From an uncultured Bacteroidales bacterium (GTDB lineage Bacteria > Bacteroidota > Bacteroidia > Bacteroidales > Bacteroidaceae): a stretch of DNA of 64,000 nucleotides. The translations under genes and the position numbers were made by a program. Under the pieces are notes generated by a model. The model did no database searches, was not told the DNA's origin, and saw only the letters and a list, made by a program, of their open reading frames with translations. The stretch is taken from positions 1-64,000 of the forward strand of contig CADAJS010000007.1 in the NCBI GenBank assembly GCA_902788315.1, written 5' to 3'. Shown in pieces: positions 1-9,308 of this stretch (its first letter is position 1; every line of letters starts with the position of its first letter).

Positions 1-125
1 TTGGCCAGCTCGCTCAGTGTCACGATTCCGGAACTCTGATAGACGGGGTACGCCTTCGTCTCGGTGATGTTGGCCTTCTTGGTGCCAGGCTTCGTGCTGC
101 GCACTGCGATAGAATACTTAAGCAT
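1..125 (-). CDS. HU-like DNA-binding protein, N-terminal part (cut by window edge)
   Basis: Starts at an ATG read on the minus strand (bases 123-125) and runs off the left edge, giving 41 residues. The start (MLKYSIAVRSTKPGT) and the later VTLSELA segment match the N-terminus of the Bacteroidota HU-like family, which usually begins with a K-Y-S-hydrophobic stretch and then has a T-L-x-E-L helix. Family members bind DNA non-specifically and act as nucleoid proteins. It is divergent from the DUF4248 gene, a pairing common in Bacteroidales. Only a third of the protein is visible, so the assignment rests on that pattern and on context. Confidence 0.7.
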   Translation of the reverse strand, partial: MLKYSIAVRSTKPGTKKANITETKAYPVYQSSGIVTLSELA

Positions 126-337
126 AGTTGTAAGGTTTTGAATGTTAAACAATTGGTTCTCGTCTCGCGTCTCGCTTCGAGCCTCCCCCGATGCTGCCTC
201 CAGCGCGCAATGGAATCACAGCAGGCGGAGCTCTCTGTCCGACGATGCAAAGGTACTACATTCCGCAAGCCCCGCACGACGCTACGGCGAGCATCGGCGA
301 CTTTCTGCCCGAAGGCGCGAAATTCGTTCATTTCGCA

Positions 338-369
338 CTTGCAAATGTCGGTATTTTTTCGTAACTTTG
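338..369 (+). promoter_or_regulatory. Bacteroidota-type promoter for the DUF4248 gene
   Basis: A -7 box TAACTTTG lies at 362-369, with a TTG core at 339-341 about 20 bases upstream. This fits the TTTG / TAnnTTTG consensus of the Bacteroidota primary sigma factor and sits about 30 bases before the ATG at 401. Confidence 0.6.
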
Positions 370-400
370 TAGCAGAAAACGACAAGCAGTCAATCCCACT

Positions 401-607
401 ATGAAGACTCCCGAATCGAAGGCCCAGCTGGCCGCCCTCTATGCCCCCTGCCTCAGCGAGCGCGGCGCGCTCAAGCGGCTGCAGGCATGGATAGACTTTA
501 ACCCTCGCCTGGCGCGGGCACTCGAGCGCGCAGGATTCCGCAAGCGCCAGAAGCTGCTCACGCCCCGCCAGGTGGATATCATCTACCGCTATCTCGGCGA
601 ACCGTGA
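401..607 (+). CDS. DUF4248 family small protein
   Basis: Encodes 68 residues. The order of motifs, an L-A-x-L-Y start, then L-K-R-L-x-x-W-I, N-P-x-L-x-x-x-L, and an end with L-T-P-R-Q-V-x-x-I then LGEP, is that of the DUF4248 family of Bacteroidales. Members are often found next to HU-like genes and have no established function. It is charged, has no signal peptide or membrane segment, and is probably cytosolic, perhaps nucleoid-linked by context. A 7-bp tandem repeat begins inside the last codons. Confidence 0.75.
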   Translation: MKTPESKAQLAALYAPCLSERGALKRLQAWIDFNPRLARALERAGFRKRQKLLTPRQVDIIYRYLGEP

Positions 608-676
608 AAAGTGAAGAGTGAAGAGTGAAGAGTGAAGAGTGAAGAGTGAAGAGTGAAAAGTGAAAAGTGAAAAGTG
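604..676 (+). repeat. 7-bp tandem repeat GTGAARA, about 10 units
   Basis: Ten consecutive heptamers (gtgaaaa or gtgaaga) run from 604 to 673, followed by a partial unit. The array touches the stop codon of the DUF4248 gene. It is a simple sequence repeat that could vary in copy number by slippage. Confidence 0.9.
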
Positions 677-680
677 CGCA

Positions 681-1975
681 GAAGGATACCCCTAAATCGC
701 CACAGAATGGCCTCAGAATCATCGTTCGCCCTCTCGGCGGTACAGATGACCATCCCGAGGAAGAAACGCGCCCAGAGGGGCCTTAAAACGCGATTTCTCG
801 GAAACGTTAAGCCCAAAGGGCTTAAAACGTGCTTTTCCCTTTCAGTTCTCGCGCTCCTTTGCATTTTGCATTTTGCAATTTGCAAAAAGAGTGGCGTAGC
901 GCCCCCTATTATGATAATGTAAAGTTTTACATTTCATTATAATAATATAATATATAGCGTCCCCATCATTTTATTGCAAATTGCAAATAAGAGCCCCTGC
1001 CGCTAAACTATATAATATATATTAGTATAACTTTAATAAGTCTATTATATCGTGTAATAAGGGGATAACAGCACCCATTTTTTTCATTTGCAAATAGGGG
1101 GGGGCTGCACTCCCTTTATTATTAATGAATATTGATTGATTAACCTATCATTCATTATTATAATAATATAATATATAGCGTCCCCATCATTTTATTGCAA
1201 ATTGCAAAATGCAAAATGCAAAGGAAATCCGCCTGCGATGAATATTGGCACTTGTAATACGCTGAAAGGATTCGTCCTGTTGTTTTTATCGCATTACGAA
1301 TGCCGATACTCTGCTGCGTCCGGATAGGGCGAAGAAGGACAGCCCAGAAATCGCCACAGAAGGGGCTCAGAATCGCCGTTCGTCCTCTCGGCGGTACAGA
1401 CGACCACCCCGAAGGAGAAATGCGCTCAGAAGGGCCTTAAAACGCGATTTTCTTGTGCCGTTAAGCCCAAAGGGCTTAAAACGTGCTTTTCCCTCTCAGC
1501 TCTCGCCTCCTTTGCATTTTGCATTTTGCAATTTGCAAATAGGGTGGTGTGCCGCCCCTTATTATGATAATATAAAGTCTTAATAAATCATTAATAATAA
1601 TATAATATAGCGTCCCCCCGTTCATTTTTGCAATTGCAAAATGCAAAATGCAAAGGAAATCCGCCTGCGATGAATATTAGCATTTATAATACGCTGAAAG
1701 GATTCGTCCTGTTGTTTTTATCGCATTACGAATGCTGACACTCTGCTGCGTCCGGATAGGACGAAGAAGGACAGCCCCTAAATCGTCACAGAATGGCCCC
1801 AGAATCGCCGTTCGCCCCCTCGGCGGTACAGACGACCATCCCGAGGGAGAAACGCGCTCAGAGGGGCCTCAAAACGCGATTTCTCGGAGGCGTTAAGCCC
1901 AAAGGGCTTAAAACGTGCTTTTCACGCTCAGATCTCCCCCCGTTTTTGCATTTTGCATTTTGCATTTTGCAATAA
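681..1975. repeat. Non-coding region of repeated blocks (alpha x3, beta x2)
   Basis: No gene is visible between 608 and 2282. Block alpha (about 205 bp) occurs at about 681-886, 1331-1538 and 1763-1972. Each copy carries a perfect hairpin with arms TTAAGCCC and GGGCTTAA around AAA (first copy at 807-825) and ends in runs of TTTGCAT. Block beta (about 128 bp) occurs at about 1203-1331 and 1635-1762, directly before alpha copies two and three, so beta-alpha is a near-tandem duplication. AT-rich segments between them also repeat (about 939-988 and 1157-1207). From 1976 to 2282 I see nothing recognisable. Short open frames here are products of the repeats. Confidence 0.85.
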
Positions 1976-2282
1976 GAGTGCTTGCATGATGCGTGCTGGA
2001 GTGCATGACGGTCCGTTCGCCCGGATTAATGCTCTGACCCCTACCTAATCCAATAATCCCTAATCCCAAAATGTAAAAAAAATTGCAATAAGGGTGCCAG
2101 CGGACTCGTTTCCTATTGCCTGGCACTTTCCGAAAATCAAAAAAGGGAAGAAATATGCCTGCGGCGTCGGGGCCCCACACACACGTTTTTCATCGGAATG
2201 CTATCCCCGTCCCCGCCCGGGGGAATCGCCGGACATCTGCGGACAATGGCGGGATGGGCGGCTCGGGAGGAGGCAGGGACGG

Positions 2283-2687
2283 TCAGCCCATGGTGATGCT
2301 GCGCCGTCCGTCGGGGAGGGTCTCGATGGTGACACGGACGGTCTCCTCGGGCAGGGCGTCTTCCACCAGCTCGGGCCATTCGATGAGGCAGAGGTGGCCG
2401 CTCTGGAAGTATTCCTCGCAGCCCATGTCGTAGGCTTCGGAGAGGCGGCGTATGCGGTAGAAGTCGAAGTGATAGATGGGCTCGCCCTCCGACGTGGCGT
2501 ATTCATTGACGATGGCGAAGGTGGGAGAGGTGACGGTGTCCTCCACGCCCAGTGCGCGGCAGAGGGCACGGATGAAGGTGGTCTTGCCGGCTCCCATGGC
2601 GCCGTAGAAGGCAAAGATGCGGCGACCGTCCATGGCATCGATGAATGCCTGGGCTGCCTGGGCGATTTCATTTAATTCATAAGTCAT
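2283..2687 (-). CDS. tsaE: tRNA threonylcarbamoyladenosine biosynthesis protein TsaE
   Basis: Encodes 134 residues, close to the family's usual 130-160. A Walker A motif GAMGAGKT lies at about residues 29-36, followed by T-S-P-T-F (switch-like threonine) and the H-F-D-x-Y-R signature around residue 73. E-W-P-E marks the conserved acidic end. TsaE is the ATPase that cycles the TsaB-TsaD complex during t6A37 modification of ANN-decoding tRNAs in the cytosol. It precedes porX on the minus strand with about 90 bases between, so it may be read from the same transcript past a hairpin. Confidence 0.93.
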   Translation of the reverse strand: MTYELNEIAQAAQAFIDAMDGRRIFAFYGAMGAGKTTFIRALCRALGVEDTVTSPTFAIVNEYATSEGEPIYHFDFYRIRRLSEAYDMGCEEYFQSGHLCLIEWPELVEDALPEETVRVTIETLPDGRRSITMG

Positions 2688-2706
2688 AATTCAGAATTTG
2701 GGATTA

Positions 2707-2765
2707 TCGGAGTACTCGGAGTACTCGGAATACTCGGATTCTCGGAGTAGTCCGAGAATCCCGAG
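2707..2765. terminator. Hairpin and 9-bp direct repeats between porX and tsaE
   Basis: Arms ggattctcgga (2736-2746) and tccgagaatcc (2751-2761) are perfectly complementary around a gtag loop, with three more pairs outside one bulge. Next to it, the 9-mer agtactcgg is repeated about three times (2710-2736). No T-run follows on the minus strand, so this may be an attenuator or RNA-stability element rather than a classical terminator. Confidence 0.5.
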
Positions 2766-2776
2766 GCTGCGAGGCC

Positions 2777-4330
2777 TCATCGTTTCTTCCCCTGCATGGT
2801 GATGAGGGGGATGAGCATCTCCTCCATGCTGATGCCACCGTGCTGGAAGGTGTTCTTGTAATATTGGACGTAATAGTTATAGTTATTGGGATAGGCGAAG
2901 AAGTCCTCGCCGAGGGCAAAGATGTAGGCCGTGCTGAGGTTGGGTGCGGGGAGGCCGGCACGGTGGGGGTCGCGTATCTCGAAGACTTCCTTGGGATTGT
3001 ATGACAGGCTCTTGCCAAGCTTGTAGCGCAAGTTGGTGTTGGTATTGCGGTCGCCTACCACGCGGACGGGGTTGTTGCAGCAGATGCTGCCGTGGTCGGT
3101 GGTGAGCACCACACGGCAGTCGGTCTGGGCGATGGCGCGGAAGAGCTCGCCGATGACGGAATGGCGGAACCAGCTGAGGGTGAGGCTGCGATAGGCGGCT
3201 TCGTTGTTGGCCAGCTCGCGAATCATCCGGCTCTCGGTGCGTGCATGGCTGAGCATGTCGATGAAGTTGAGTACGACGACGTTGAGGTCGTATTTGGCCA
3301 GAGAGGGCAGCTGGGCGAGCAGCTTCTCGGCAGCGGCGGAGTCGTTCACCTTGTGATAGGAGAAGGTGTTGTGGCGGCGATAGCGGTCGAACTGTGTCTT
3401 GATGAGGGGTGCCTCGTTGAGGTTCTTGCCTTCCTCGGAGTCCTCATCGACCCAGAGCTCGGGGAACATCTTGGCGATGATGTTGGGCATGAGACCGCTG
3501 AAGATGGCGTTGCGGGCATACTGGGTGGCCGTGGGGAGGATGCTCAGGTAGAGGCTCTCGTCGATGCTGAACATGTCGGCCACGTCGTTGTATATCACGC
3601 GCCAGTGGTCGTATCGGAAGTTGTCGATGACGAGCAGGAAGACCTTCTCGCCCTGGTTGAGGAGCGGGAAGATGGCGCGCTTGAAGATGTCGGGGCTCAT
3701 GACGGGGCGATGTTCGGGGTCGTCCATCCATCGCATGTAGTTCTTGCGTATGAATTTGCCGAACTCGACGTTGGCCTCCGTCCGCTGCATGGCGAGCATC
3801 TCCTTCATGGCGCTGTCGGTGGCCGAGAGCTGCAGCTCCCAGTCGGTGAGACGGCGATAGACCTCGAACCATTCATCGATGGTGCCGGCGCTGTTGATCT
3901 GCATGCCGAGCTTGCCGAAGTCCTGCTGATAGGCGGTCTGAGTCACCTCGTTGACTATCTCGCGCTGGTGGATGTTCTTCTTGAGCGTAAGCAGGATCTG
4001 CGTGGGGTTCACGGGCTTGATGAGGTAGTCGGCAATCTTGGCCCCGATGGCCTGCTCCATGATGTTCTCCTCCTCGCTCTTGGTGACCATGACCACGGGT
4101 GTCGAGGGGGTGATTTCCTTGATGCGGCTCAGTGTTTCGAGCCCGCTCAGCCCGGGCATGTTCTCGTCGAGCAGGATGAGGTCGAAGGTGGTCTCGGAGC
4201 AGCGGTCGAGGGCATCGTAGCCGTTCGATACGGTCTCCACCTCGTAGCCTTTCTTCTCGAGGAAGAGGATGTGGGCCTTCAGGAGCTCAATTTCGTCGTC
4301 CACCCAGAGCAGTTTGTATGTATAGTTCAT
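2777..4330 (-). CDS. porX: T9SS response regulator PorX (receiver plus PglZ domain)
   Basis: Encodes 517 residues, matching PorX. Residues 1-120 form a CheY-like receiver, with acidic D11-D12, phospho-acceptor D55 in L-L-D-E-N-M-P-G, T83/K84 and K105. Residues from about 200 onward form a PglZ domain of the alkaline phosphatase fold, with V-I-D-N-F-R-Y-D near residue 235 and T-T-D-H-G-S as metal-ligand motifs. In Porphyromonas gingivalis PorX works with the kinase PorY and sigma factor SigP to control type IX secretion genes. Neighbouring porW supports this. It has no DNA-binding domain, as expected. Upstream porW ends 30 bases away, so the two are likely co-transcribed. Confidence 0.93.
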   Translation of the reverse strand: MNYTYKLLWVDDEIELLKAHILFLEKKGYEVETVSNGYDALDRCSETTFDLILLDENMPGLSGLETLSRIKEITPSTPVVMVTKSEEENIMEQAIGAKIADYLIKPVNPTQILLTLKKNIHQREIVNEVTQTAYQQDFGKLGMQINSAGTIDEWFEVYRRLTDWELQLSATDSAMKEMLAMQRTEANVEFGKFIRKNYMRWMDDPEHRPVMSPDIFKRAIFPLLNQGEKVFLLVIDNFRYDHWRVIYNDVADMFSIDESLYLSILPTATQYARNAIFSGLMPNIIAKMFPELWVDEDSEEGKNLNEAPLIKTQFDRYRRHNTFSYHKVNDSAAAEKLLAQLPSLAKYDLNVVVLNFIDMLSHARTESRMIRELANNEAAYRSLTLSWFRHSVIGELFRAIAQTDCRVVLTTDHGSICCNNPVRVVGDRNTNTNLRYKLGKSLSYNPKEVFEIRDPHRAGLPAPNLSTAYIFALGEDFFAYPNNYNYYVQYYKNTFQHGGISMEEMLIPLITMQGKKR

Positions 4331-4359
4331 ATTTGGGAAATGATAGGGGCGTTATGGAA

Positions 4360-7305
4360 TCAGAATCCGAAGGGGAAGTCGTCGTCATCGTCTTCCACGG
4401 GCGGGGCATCCGGCTCGGGCTCCGGCTCGGGCTGCGGAGCGTCGGGGTCGATGATTTCCAGGTTCTCCGGCTCGTCGATCTGGAGGTCTTCGGGTATGTC
4501 GAGGGGGGCGAAGTGCTCGTCGTAGAATGCCTTGTAGTCGTCGAAGCTGAAGTCGGTGCCCAGCAGCTTGAGGTTGTCCTCGGAGATGAGCAGGGTGCGG
4601 ATGCCCTCGAGCCGGCGCGCCATGTGCTCGTCCAGATAGAGTTTCTGGGCGTAGGCGTGGACTTCGTCGTAGGCGTGGAAGCCGTGGAGCACCATCATGG
4701 AGAGCCCCTGGTCGGCCGTAATCTCGATCTCGAAGTTGCGGGCCATGTAGTTGGTGAAGTTGTAGCGTGCCACCTCGTAGAGCAGCTGGTCCTCGTCGAG
4801 GCTGTCGGTGGGATAGGCCAGGACGAAGGTGAAGTCGGTAAAGCGTTCGTCGGAGAGTGTGGGGGCGGCCTCGGTGGAGTCGTTCTCGGAGCGTCGGTTG
4901 CGTCGGCCCCAGATGCCGTTGGCGTCATAGCGGTCGCTGCTCAGCAGGCGTCCCTCCTCGAGCCCCTTGACGATGGAGCTGGCCAGCTCGGTGATTTCCT
5001 CCTTGGGATACTTCTGTACCACCTCCTTGAGCGTGACGAGGAAGGAGTCGCGCTCGTCCGAATAGAGCTGGCTCATGGCGCGGATGAAGAGCAGGCGGGC
5101 ACGGTTGCGCCCCTCGGGGAAGTTCTCGGTGCAGTATTGATAGACCTCCTCGACGGTGGGATAGGCCGTGGCTTGATAGAGTTCGTAGGCCCACTGATAG
5201 AGCGAGTCCTCGACGTGACGGCCCTCGCGGGCTATCATGTTGTAGTTGGGGTTGCCCAGGAGGATGGCATACTTGCTCTCGGGGTATTCCTCGATGAGTT
5301 TCTGACGATAGACCTCGGCCTCTTCGTCGCGCATCAGGCGGCCATAGAGCAGGAAGAGGTGGTAATAGACGTTATCCAGATTCTCATGCTCGGGATAGTC
5401 GGCCAGCAGGCGGAGCATGGTGCGCTCGGCCAGCGGGAAGTTCTCCAGCGACTCCTGCTCGAGGATGCCTGCATTGTAGAGCCCGTCGGAGAGCAGCTGG
5501 TGAGAGGTGGTCATCATCTCCTCGGTCATGGGTATCTGCTTGAGGTAGTATTCGCGCTGGTGGGGGTCGTTCTCGAGCGAGTCCTTCAGTGCCTTCTCCT
5601 CATCGGTGAGTATCTCCTCATCGACTACCTCGCCCAGCAGGCTGTCGTTGTTGATTTCGTCATAGTTGAAGTTCTCGTCGGCAGCGTCGGAGAGCAGGGT
5701 GGCCTTGTTGCTGATGCGCCAGTTGTCCTCGTTCTTGCGCTGTCCCCATCGTTTCTGGAACTCCTGCATGCCCTGGGCCACGGTGGTGGGGTTGTAGAAG
5801 TACCATTCGCCCTTCTGTGCCGTGCCGGAAGCCGAGGGCGACGGGCGCTGGGTGGCGGGCGCGGACGGCGTGCCGGCGGCATTGCGTCCCCCGCCGATGC
5901 CGTTCTGAGCGCCGTTCTGCAGGCCGTTACGTGCGGCGCGCTTCTCTTCCTCCTTCTCCTTCTTCTTCAGGGCTTCGATTACGCGGTCGATAGCGGCCAG
6001 CCGCTCGGGCTCGTCCATCCGGGCCAGAGCCTGGAGGCTGTCTTGCAGCTTGATGGCGCTCAGGTGGGGCTCCAGCTCGGTCAGTATCTTGCTGCGGCGT
6101 TCGCTCTCCTTGTATTCGTCATGCTCCTTGTCCAGGATGGCCACACAGTCCTTATACGTCCGGGCGGCGTCGATGTAGTTCTCCATCTCCCAATATAGCT
6201 GGCTCAGGCGCAGCAGGAGCACCGCCTTGTCGATGCCGCCGCGCTTGCTCTCCAGCACGCCTGTCTCGTAGGCCGAGAGGCAGTTGGCCGTATCCTGAAC
6301 GCTCAGGTAGATGTTGCCGATGGCGTAATATACCTTGTCGAGATAGTCTTTGTTCTTGTCGCTCTTGGCCATCCGCCTGAGACGGGCAATCATCTGCTTG
6401 TACTTGTCCCGAGACATTACCTCGGTCTGCATGATGCGAGCGTTGAAGGCCAGCTCGTAGGGCGGGTTGCTGCGTATCACACGGCCAAAGGAGCGATAGG
6501 CCTCCTGCCGATTGTCGGTCTTCTGGTAAAGCTGCCCCAGAAGGAAATGCAGGCGGGCGCGGGGGAGCTTGCCGCGGGTGTTCCGGACCGTGTTCTTCAG
6601 GTAGGGGATGGCCTCGGCATACTGCTGCGTGAGCAGGTGGAAGGCGGCTGCCGTGCGGTCGCGCTCCTTCATGCCACGGCGCGAGAGACTGTCGCGCCGC
6701 ATCTTGGTGAGGATATCCTCGGCATCGTAGGCCCAGCCGAGTGCCACATAGCAGCGGGCCAGCGAGGCCTTGGCGATGCCGGCAACCTCGGGCTGTGTGC
6801 TGTATAGGCGCAGGACATAGTTATAGGTCGAGGCAGCCTCGATGAACTCGCCGCGACGGAACTGCGCCTCGCCCATCAGCAGCCAGGCCTTGTAGAGCGA
6901 GGGATTGAATTCCTTCCGGGCCAGATAGGCCTTCTGCTTCGGCGTACGGCGCTTGTTGCCCCGAATGGTGGGGCGCTTCTTGATGCTGTGCACCTTGATG
7001 GCCTTCTCGCTCTTGGCGACAGCGGTTTCGAAGTTGCTCCGACCGATATTGGCCGTGGTCTTGTTAGTACTCACGAAGATGGGCAGCAGGCGGGTGTAGT
7101 CCTCCTTGTGTCCGGTGTTCTGCGCCTCCTCGCCCTCGCGAAAGGCTACCTGCCCGTTGTAGAGCGTGTTGAAGCGAGCGGTCATCGAGTGATAGAACCG
7201 TGTGCCCGACGTATTCTTCTGCGTCGAGCAGGCAGAGAACAGGGCCAGTGCCATGCACAGGATAGCCATTCCCCGGCGGGGGAAGAGGGCATGCCTTCGG
7301 TTCAT
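4360..7305 (-). CDS. porW: T9SS lipoprotein PorW/SprE, TPR-rich
   Basis: About 981 residues from the ATG at 7305; an ATG 21 bases upstream (7326) is an alternative start. A lipoprotein signal ends in L-F-S-A-C, with the lipid cysteine near residue 26. The mature start (Q-K-N-T-S-G-T-R-F-Y-H) is typical of the PorW/SprE family, followed by many TPR-like helices through about residue 800. A charged low-complexity linker lies near residues 435-500, and the C-terminus is a PEPEPE and poly-Asp tail. PorW is an outer-membrane lipoprotein needed for type IX secretion, thought to couple the PorLM motor to the translocon. It sits directly upstream of porX. Confidence 0.85.
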   Translation of the reverse strand: MNRRHALFPRRGMAILCMALALFSACSTQKNTSGTRFYHSMTARFNTLYNGQVAFREGEEAQNTGHKEDYTRLLPIFVSTNKTTANIGRSNFETAVAKSEKAIKVHSIKKRPTIRGNKRRTPKQKAYLARKEFNPSLYKAWLLMGEAQFRRGEFIEAASTYNYVLRLYSTQPEVAGIAKASLARCYVALGWAYDAEDILTKMRRDSLSRRGMKERDRTAAAFHLLTQQYAEAIPYLKNTVRNTRGKLPRARLHFLLGQLYQKTDNRQEAYRSFGRVIRSNPPYELAFNARIMQTEVMSRDKYKQMIARLRRMAKSDKNKDYLDKVYYAIGNIYLSVQDTANCLSAYETGVLESKRGGIDKAVLLLRLSQLYWEMENYIDAARTYKDCVAILDKEHDEYKESERRSKILTELEPHLSAIKLQDSLQALARMDEPERLAAIDRVIEALKKKEKEEEKRAARNGLQNGAQNGIGGGRNAAGTPSAPATQRPSPSASGTAQKGEWYFYNPTTVAQGMQEFQKRWGQRKNEDNWRISNKATLLSDAADENFNYDEINNDSLLGEVVDEEILTDEEKALKDSLENDPHQREYYLKQIPMTEEMMTTSHQLLSDGLYNAGILEQESLENFPLAERTMLRLLADYPEHENLDNVYYHLFLLYGRLMRDEEAEVYRQKLIEEYPESKYAILLGNPNYNMIAREGRHVEDSLYQWAYELYQATAYPTVEEVYQYCTENFPEGRNRARLLFIRAMSQLYSDERDSFLVTLKEVVQKYPKEEITELASSIVKGLEEGRLLSSDRYDANGIWGRRNRRSENDSTEAAPTLSDERFTDFTFVLAYPTDSLDEDQLLYEVARYNFTNYMARNFEIEITADQGLSMMVLHGFHAYDEVHAYAQKLYLDEHMARRLEGIRTLLISEDNLKLLGTDFSFDDYKAFYDEHFAPLDIPEDLQIDEPENLEIIDPDAPQPEPEPEPDAPPVEDDDDDFPFGF

Positions 7306-7380
7306 ATCGTTATGTCTGATGTCCATCTGCTTTGTTTGATGTCGTGCGTACTATAATATAATAACGCGCGCGAGGCCGAT

Positions 7381-7773
7381 TTATTGCCTGCGCTCCCCGA
7401 CAATCATGAACACTTCGTCTTTTATCTCGTCGGGCAGCTCCACCTGGCGCAGCTGCAGGCTTCTCACCCAGCCCGCCACTTCGTCCGAGCGCATGGAGTA
7501 CAGGATGTCGCGAAACTCGTCGCTTTCGTCCTCTGTATATTCGCTTGCCTGACGGCCTCGGAAGCGGTCGAGTTCTTCGTCGTCATAGTATTCCACCTGT
7601 CTGCTCAGCGCTGCAAGCAGACTTTCCTTCTCGCACACTTCGTGCTGACCGCAGCATTCCATATCGGCAGGGTTCGGCGCAGCCTGCGGCGCGTCGGCGC
7701 TCTGCCTGCGATGAACCATTGCAGCCAGCAGGCCCAGCATGAGGACGGAGAGGATGACGATGAGGTATATCAT
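7381..7773 (-). CDS. Conserved small membrane protein of Bacteroidales, unknown function
   Basis: Encodes 130 residues. One N-terminal membrane helix (residues 2-20) is followed by a Pro/Ala linker and a cytosolic-type domain with E-C-C-G-x-H-E-V-C-E near residue 39 and a conserved acidic stretch (Y-Y-D-D-E-E-L-D-R-F). I recognise the pattern as a conserved Bacteroidales family often near aroA, but know no proven function. The clustered cysteines and histidine could bind metal (inference). It ends 22 bases after aroA in the same direction, so they are probably an operon. Confidence 0.7.
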   Translation of the reverse strand: MIYLIVILSVLMLGLLAAMVHRRQSADAPQAAPNPADMECCGQHEVCEKESLLAALSRQVEYYDDEELDRFRGRQASEYTEDESDEFRDILYSMRSDEVAGWVRSLQLRQVELPDEIKDEVFMIVGERRQ

Positions 7774-7794
7774 TTCGCGAGGGAGGAGCTGAAG

Positions 7795-9081
7795 TTAGGG
7801 GATTTCTGTTAGATTGAAGCCAGCGGCAGAGAGGTGCTCCCAGAATGCGGGGTACGACTTGCTGACCACCTCCGGGTGGCGGATGCACAGGCGGCCTCGT
7901 CTCAGGGCGGCGGGGGCAAAAGCCATCGCCATGCGGTGGTCTTCGTAGGTGTCGATGGCGGGATTCTCCTCGGCGGGGCATCGTCCGCCGTGCCATGTGA
8001 GGATGCCTTCGCCCTCGTCGGAGATGGCATAGCCCAACTTGCGCAGCTCTGTGCACAGGGCCAGGATGCGGTCTGTCTCCTTGATCTTCAGACTCTGCAG
8101 GCCTGTGAAACGGAAGGGGATGCCCAGCATGGCACTCGTCACCACGAAGGTCTGCGCCAGGTCTGGCTGATGCTGGAAGTCGATGCACAGCGAGCCGTCG
8201 TGGCGCGGGCAGCGCGTCAGGCGTATCGCCTCGGTTCCGTCGGCATTAACGGTGTTCTCCGTAAGCACACCCAGAGGACGAAACATCCCAGCCACGGCGC
8301 TGTCTCCCTGCAAACTGTTGCTGAAGAGTCCAGGCAGGAACACTTCGGCTCCCTCGTCTTCGCTCAGTGCCACCATCTCGTACCAGTAGCTCGCCGCGCT
8401 CCAGTCGTTCTCGATGTGGTATTCTGTAGGGCGGTAGCCACCCGGCTCCACGCGAATCGTCTGCTCATCTGTCCACCCGGCCACGGCGCCAAAGTCGCGC
8501 ATCATGCTCAGCGTCATCTCGATGTATGGGCGACTCACGATACGGCCGGTCAAACGGAGCGTCAGTCCGCCATCCAGCACCGGACCGATCATCAGCAGGG
8601 CGCTGATATACTGGCTGCTCACATCGCCCTGCACCGAGAGAGCATCCGTCGAGCATTCTCCGCTCTCCATGCCCGTGATGCGCAGGGGCGGGAAACCCTC
8701 TTGACCCACATATTCGATACGGGCGCCCAGCCCCCTCAGAGCCTCCACCAGCACCCCGATGGGGCGGTGCTGCATCCGCTCGCTGCCCGTGATGACGCAT
8801 GTGCCGGCGGTCACGGCCAGATAAGCCGTCATAAAGCGCATGGCTGTGCCAGCCGCACCGATGTCGATGGGGCCAGCGGCGGTGGTCAGCGCCCGCTGCA
8901 TGGCGCGTGTGTCATCACAGTCCGAGAGGTTGTGCACCCCCTCTCGCCCACTACTGTCTGCCATGCCATGTCCGCGCCGGCAGAGTGCATCGATGAGCAG
9001 AGCACGGTTGCTGATGCTCTTGCTGGCCGGCAAATGTACTGTCTGATGCAGAATGGAGGGCGGAGTGAGGTAGATAGCCAT
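7795..9081 (-). CDS. aroA: 3-phosphoshikimate 1-carboxyvinyltransferase (EPSP synthase)
   Basis: Encodes 428 residues, the usual length. Visible signatures are S-K-S-I-S-N-R near residue 20, the G-A-A-G-T-A-M-R-F loop near residue 95, and K-E-T-D-R-I with E-D-H-R-M-A-M-A-F in the C-terminal lobe. It joins shikimate-3-phosphate and PEP in the sixth step of chorismate synthesis. The gene starts just before the tRNA-Pro promoter region, which reads the opposite way. The start ATG is the only suitable one before the substrate-binding motif. Confidence 0.95.
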   Translation of the reverse strand: MAIYLTPPSILHQTVHLPASKSISNRALLIDALCRRGHGMADSSGREGVHNLSDCDDTRAMQRALTTAAGPIDIGAAGTAMRFMTAYLAVTAGTCVITGSERMQHRPIGVLVEALRGLGARIEYVGQEGFPPLRITGMESGECSTDALSVQGDVSSQYISALLMIGPVLDGGLTLRLTGRIVSRPYIEMTLSMMRDFGAVAGWTDEQTIRVEPGGYRPTEYHIENDWSAASYWYEMVALSEDEGAEVFLPGLFSNSLQGDSAVAGMFRPLGVLTENTVNADGTEAIRLTRCPRHDGSLCIDFQHQPDLAQTFVVTSAMLGIPFRFTGLQSLKIKETDRILALCTELRKLGYAISDEGEGILTWHGGRCPAEENPAIDTYEDHRMAMAFAPAALRRGRLCIRHPEVVSKSYPAFWEHLSAAGFNLTEIP

Positions 9082-9130
9082 GCTTTATGGAACTTTTTTT
9101 CGTCAAATTTGGCACAAAGTTACGAAAATA

Positions 9131-9162
9131 TTTGGTTGTAACAAAAAAATGCCCTACCTTTG
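9131..9162 (+). promoter_or_regulatory. Promoter of tRNA-Pro
   Basis: TTTG at 9131-9134 and TACCTTTG at 9155-9162, spaced 20 bases, an excellent match to the Bacteroidota consensus. It lies 22 bases before the tRNA. Confidence 0.85.
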
Positions 9163-9183
9163 CATCCGCAAAACGCAAAAAGG

Positions 9184-9260
9184 CGGGATGTAGCTCAGCC
9201 CGGTAGAGTACGCGTCTGGGGGGCGTGTGGTCGCAAGTTCGAATCTTGTCATCCCGACCA
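9184..9260 (+). tRNA. tRNA-Pro (anticodon GGG)
   Basis: A 77-base cloverleaf. The acceptor stem pairs CGGGATG with CATCCCG, the anticodon loop is CTGGGGG with anticodon GGG, the T arm contains GTTCGAATC, and a 3' ACCA is encoded. It has its own promoter upstream and a terminator directly after. Confidence 0.95.
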
Positions 9261-9261
9261 G

Positions 9262-9308
9262 GAGAGAGGCACAGCGTTATTACAACGTCGTGCCTCTCTC
9301 TCTTTTTC
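9262..9308 (+). terminator. Rho-independent terminator of tRNA-Pro
   Basis: Arms gagagaggcac and gtgcctctctc (about 9262-9272 and 9290-9300) are followed by a T-rich tract. It ends the tRNA-Pro transcript. Confidence 0.85.

Noticed and set aside
4318..6198. Long open frame on the plus strand opposite porW
   Set aside because: It is a GC-rich shadow of the porW coding frame, with valine/glycine-rich composition and no motif.
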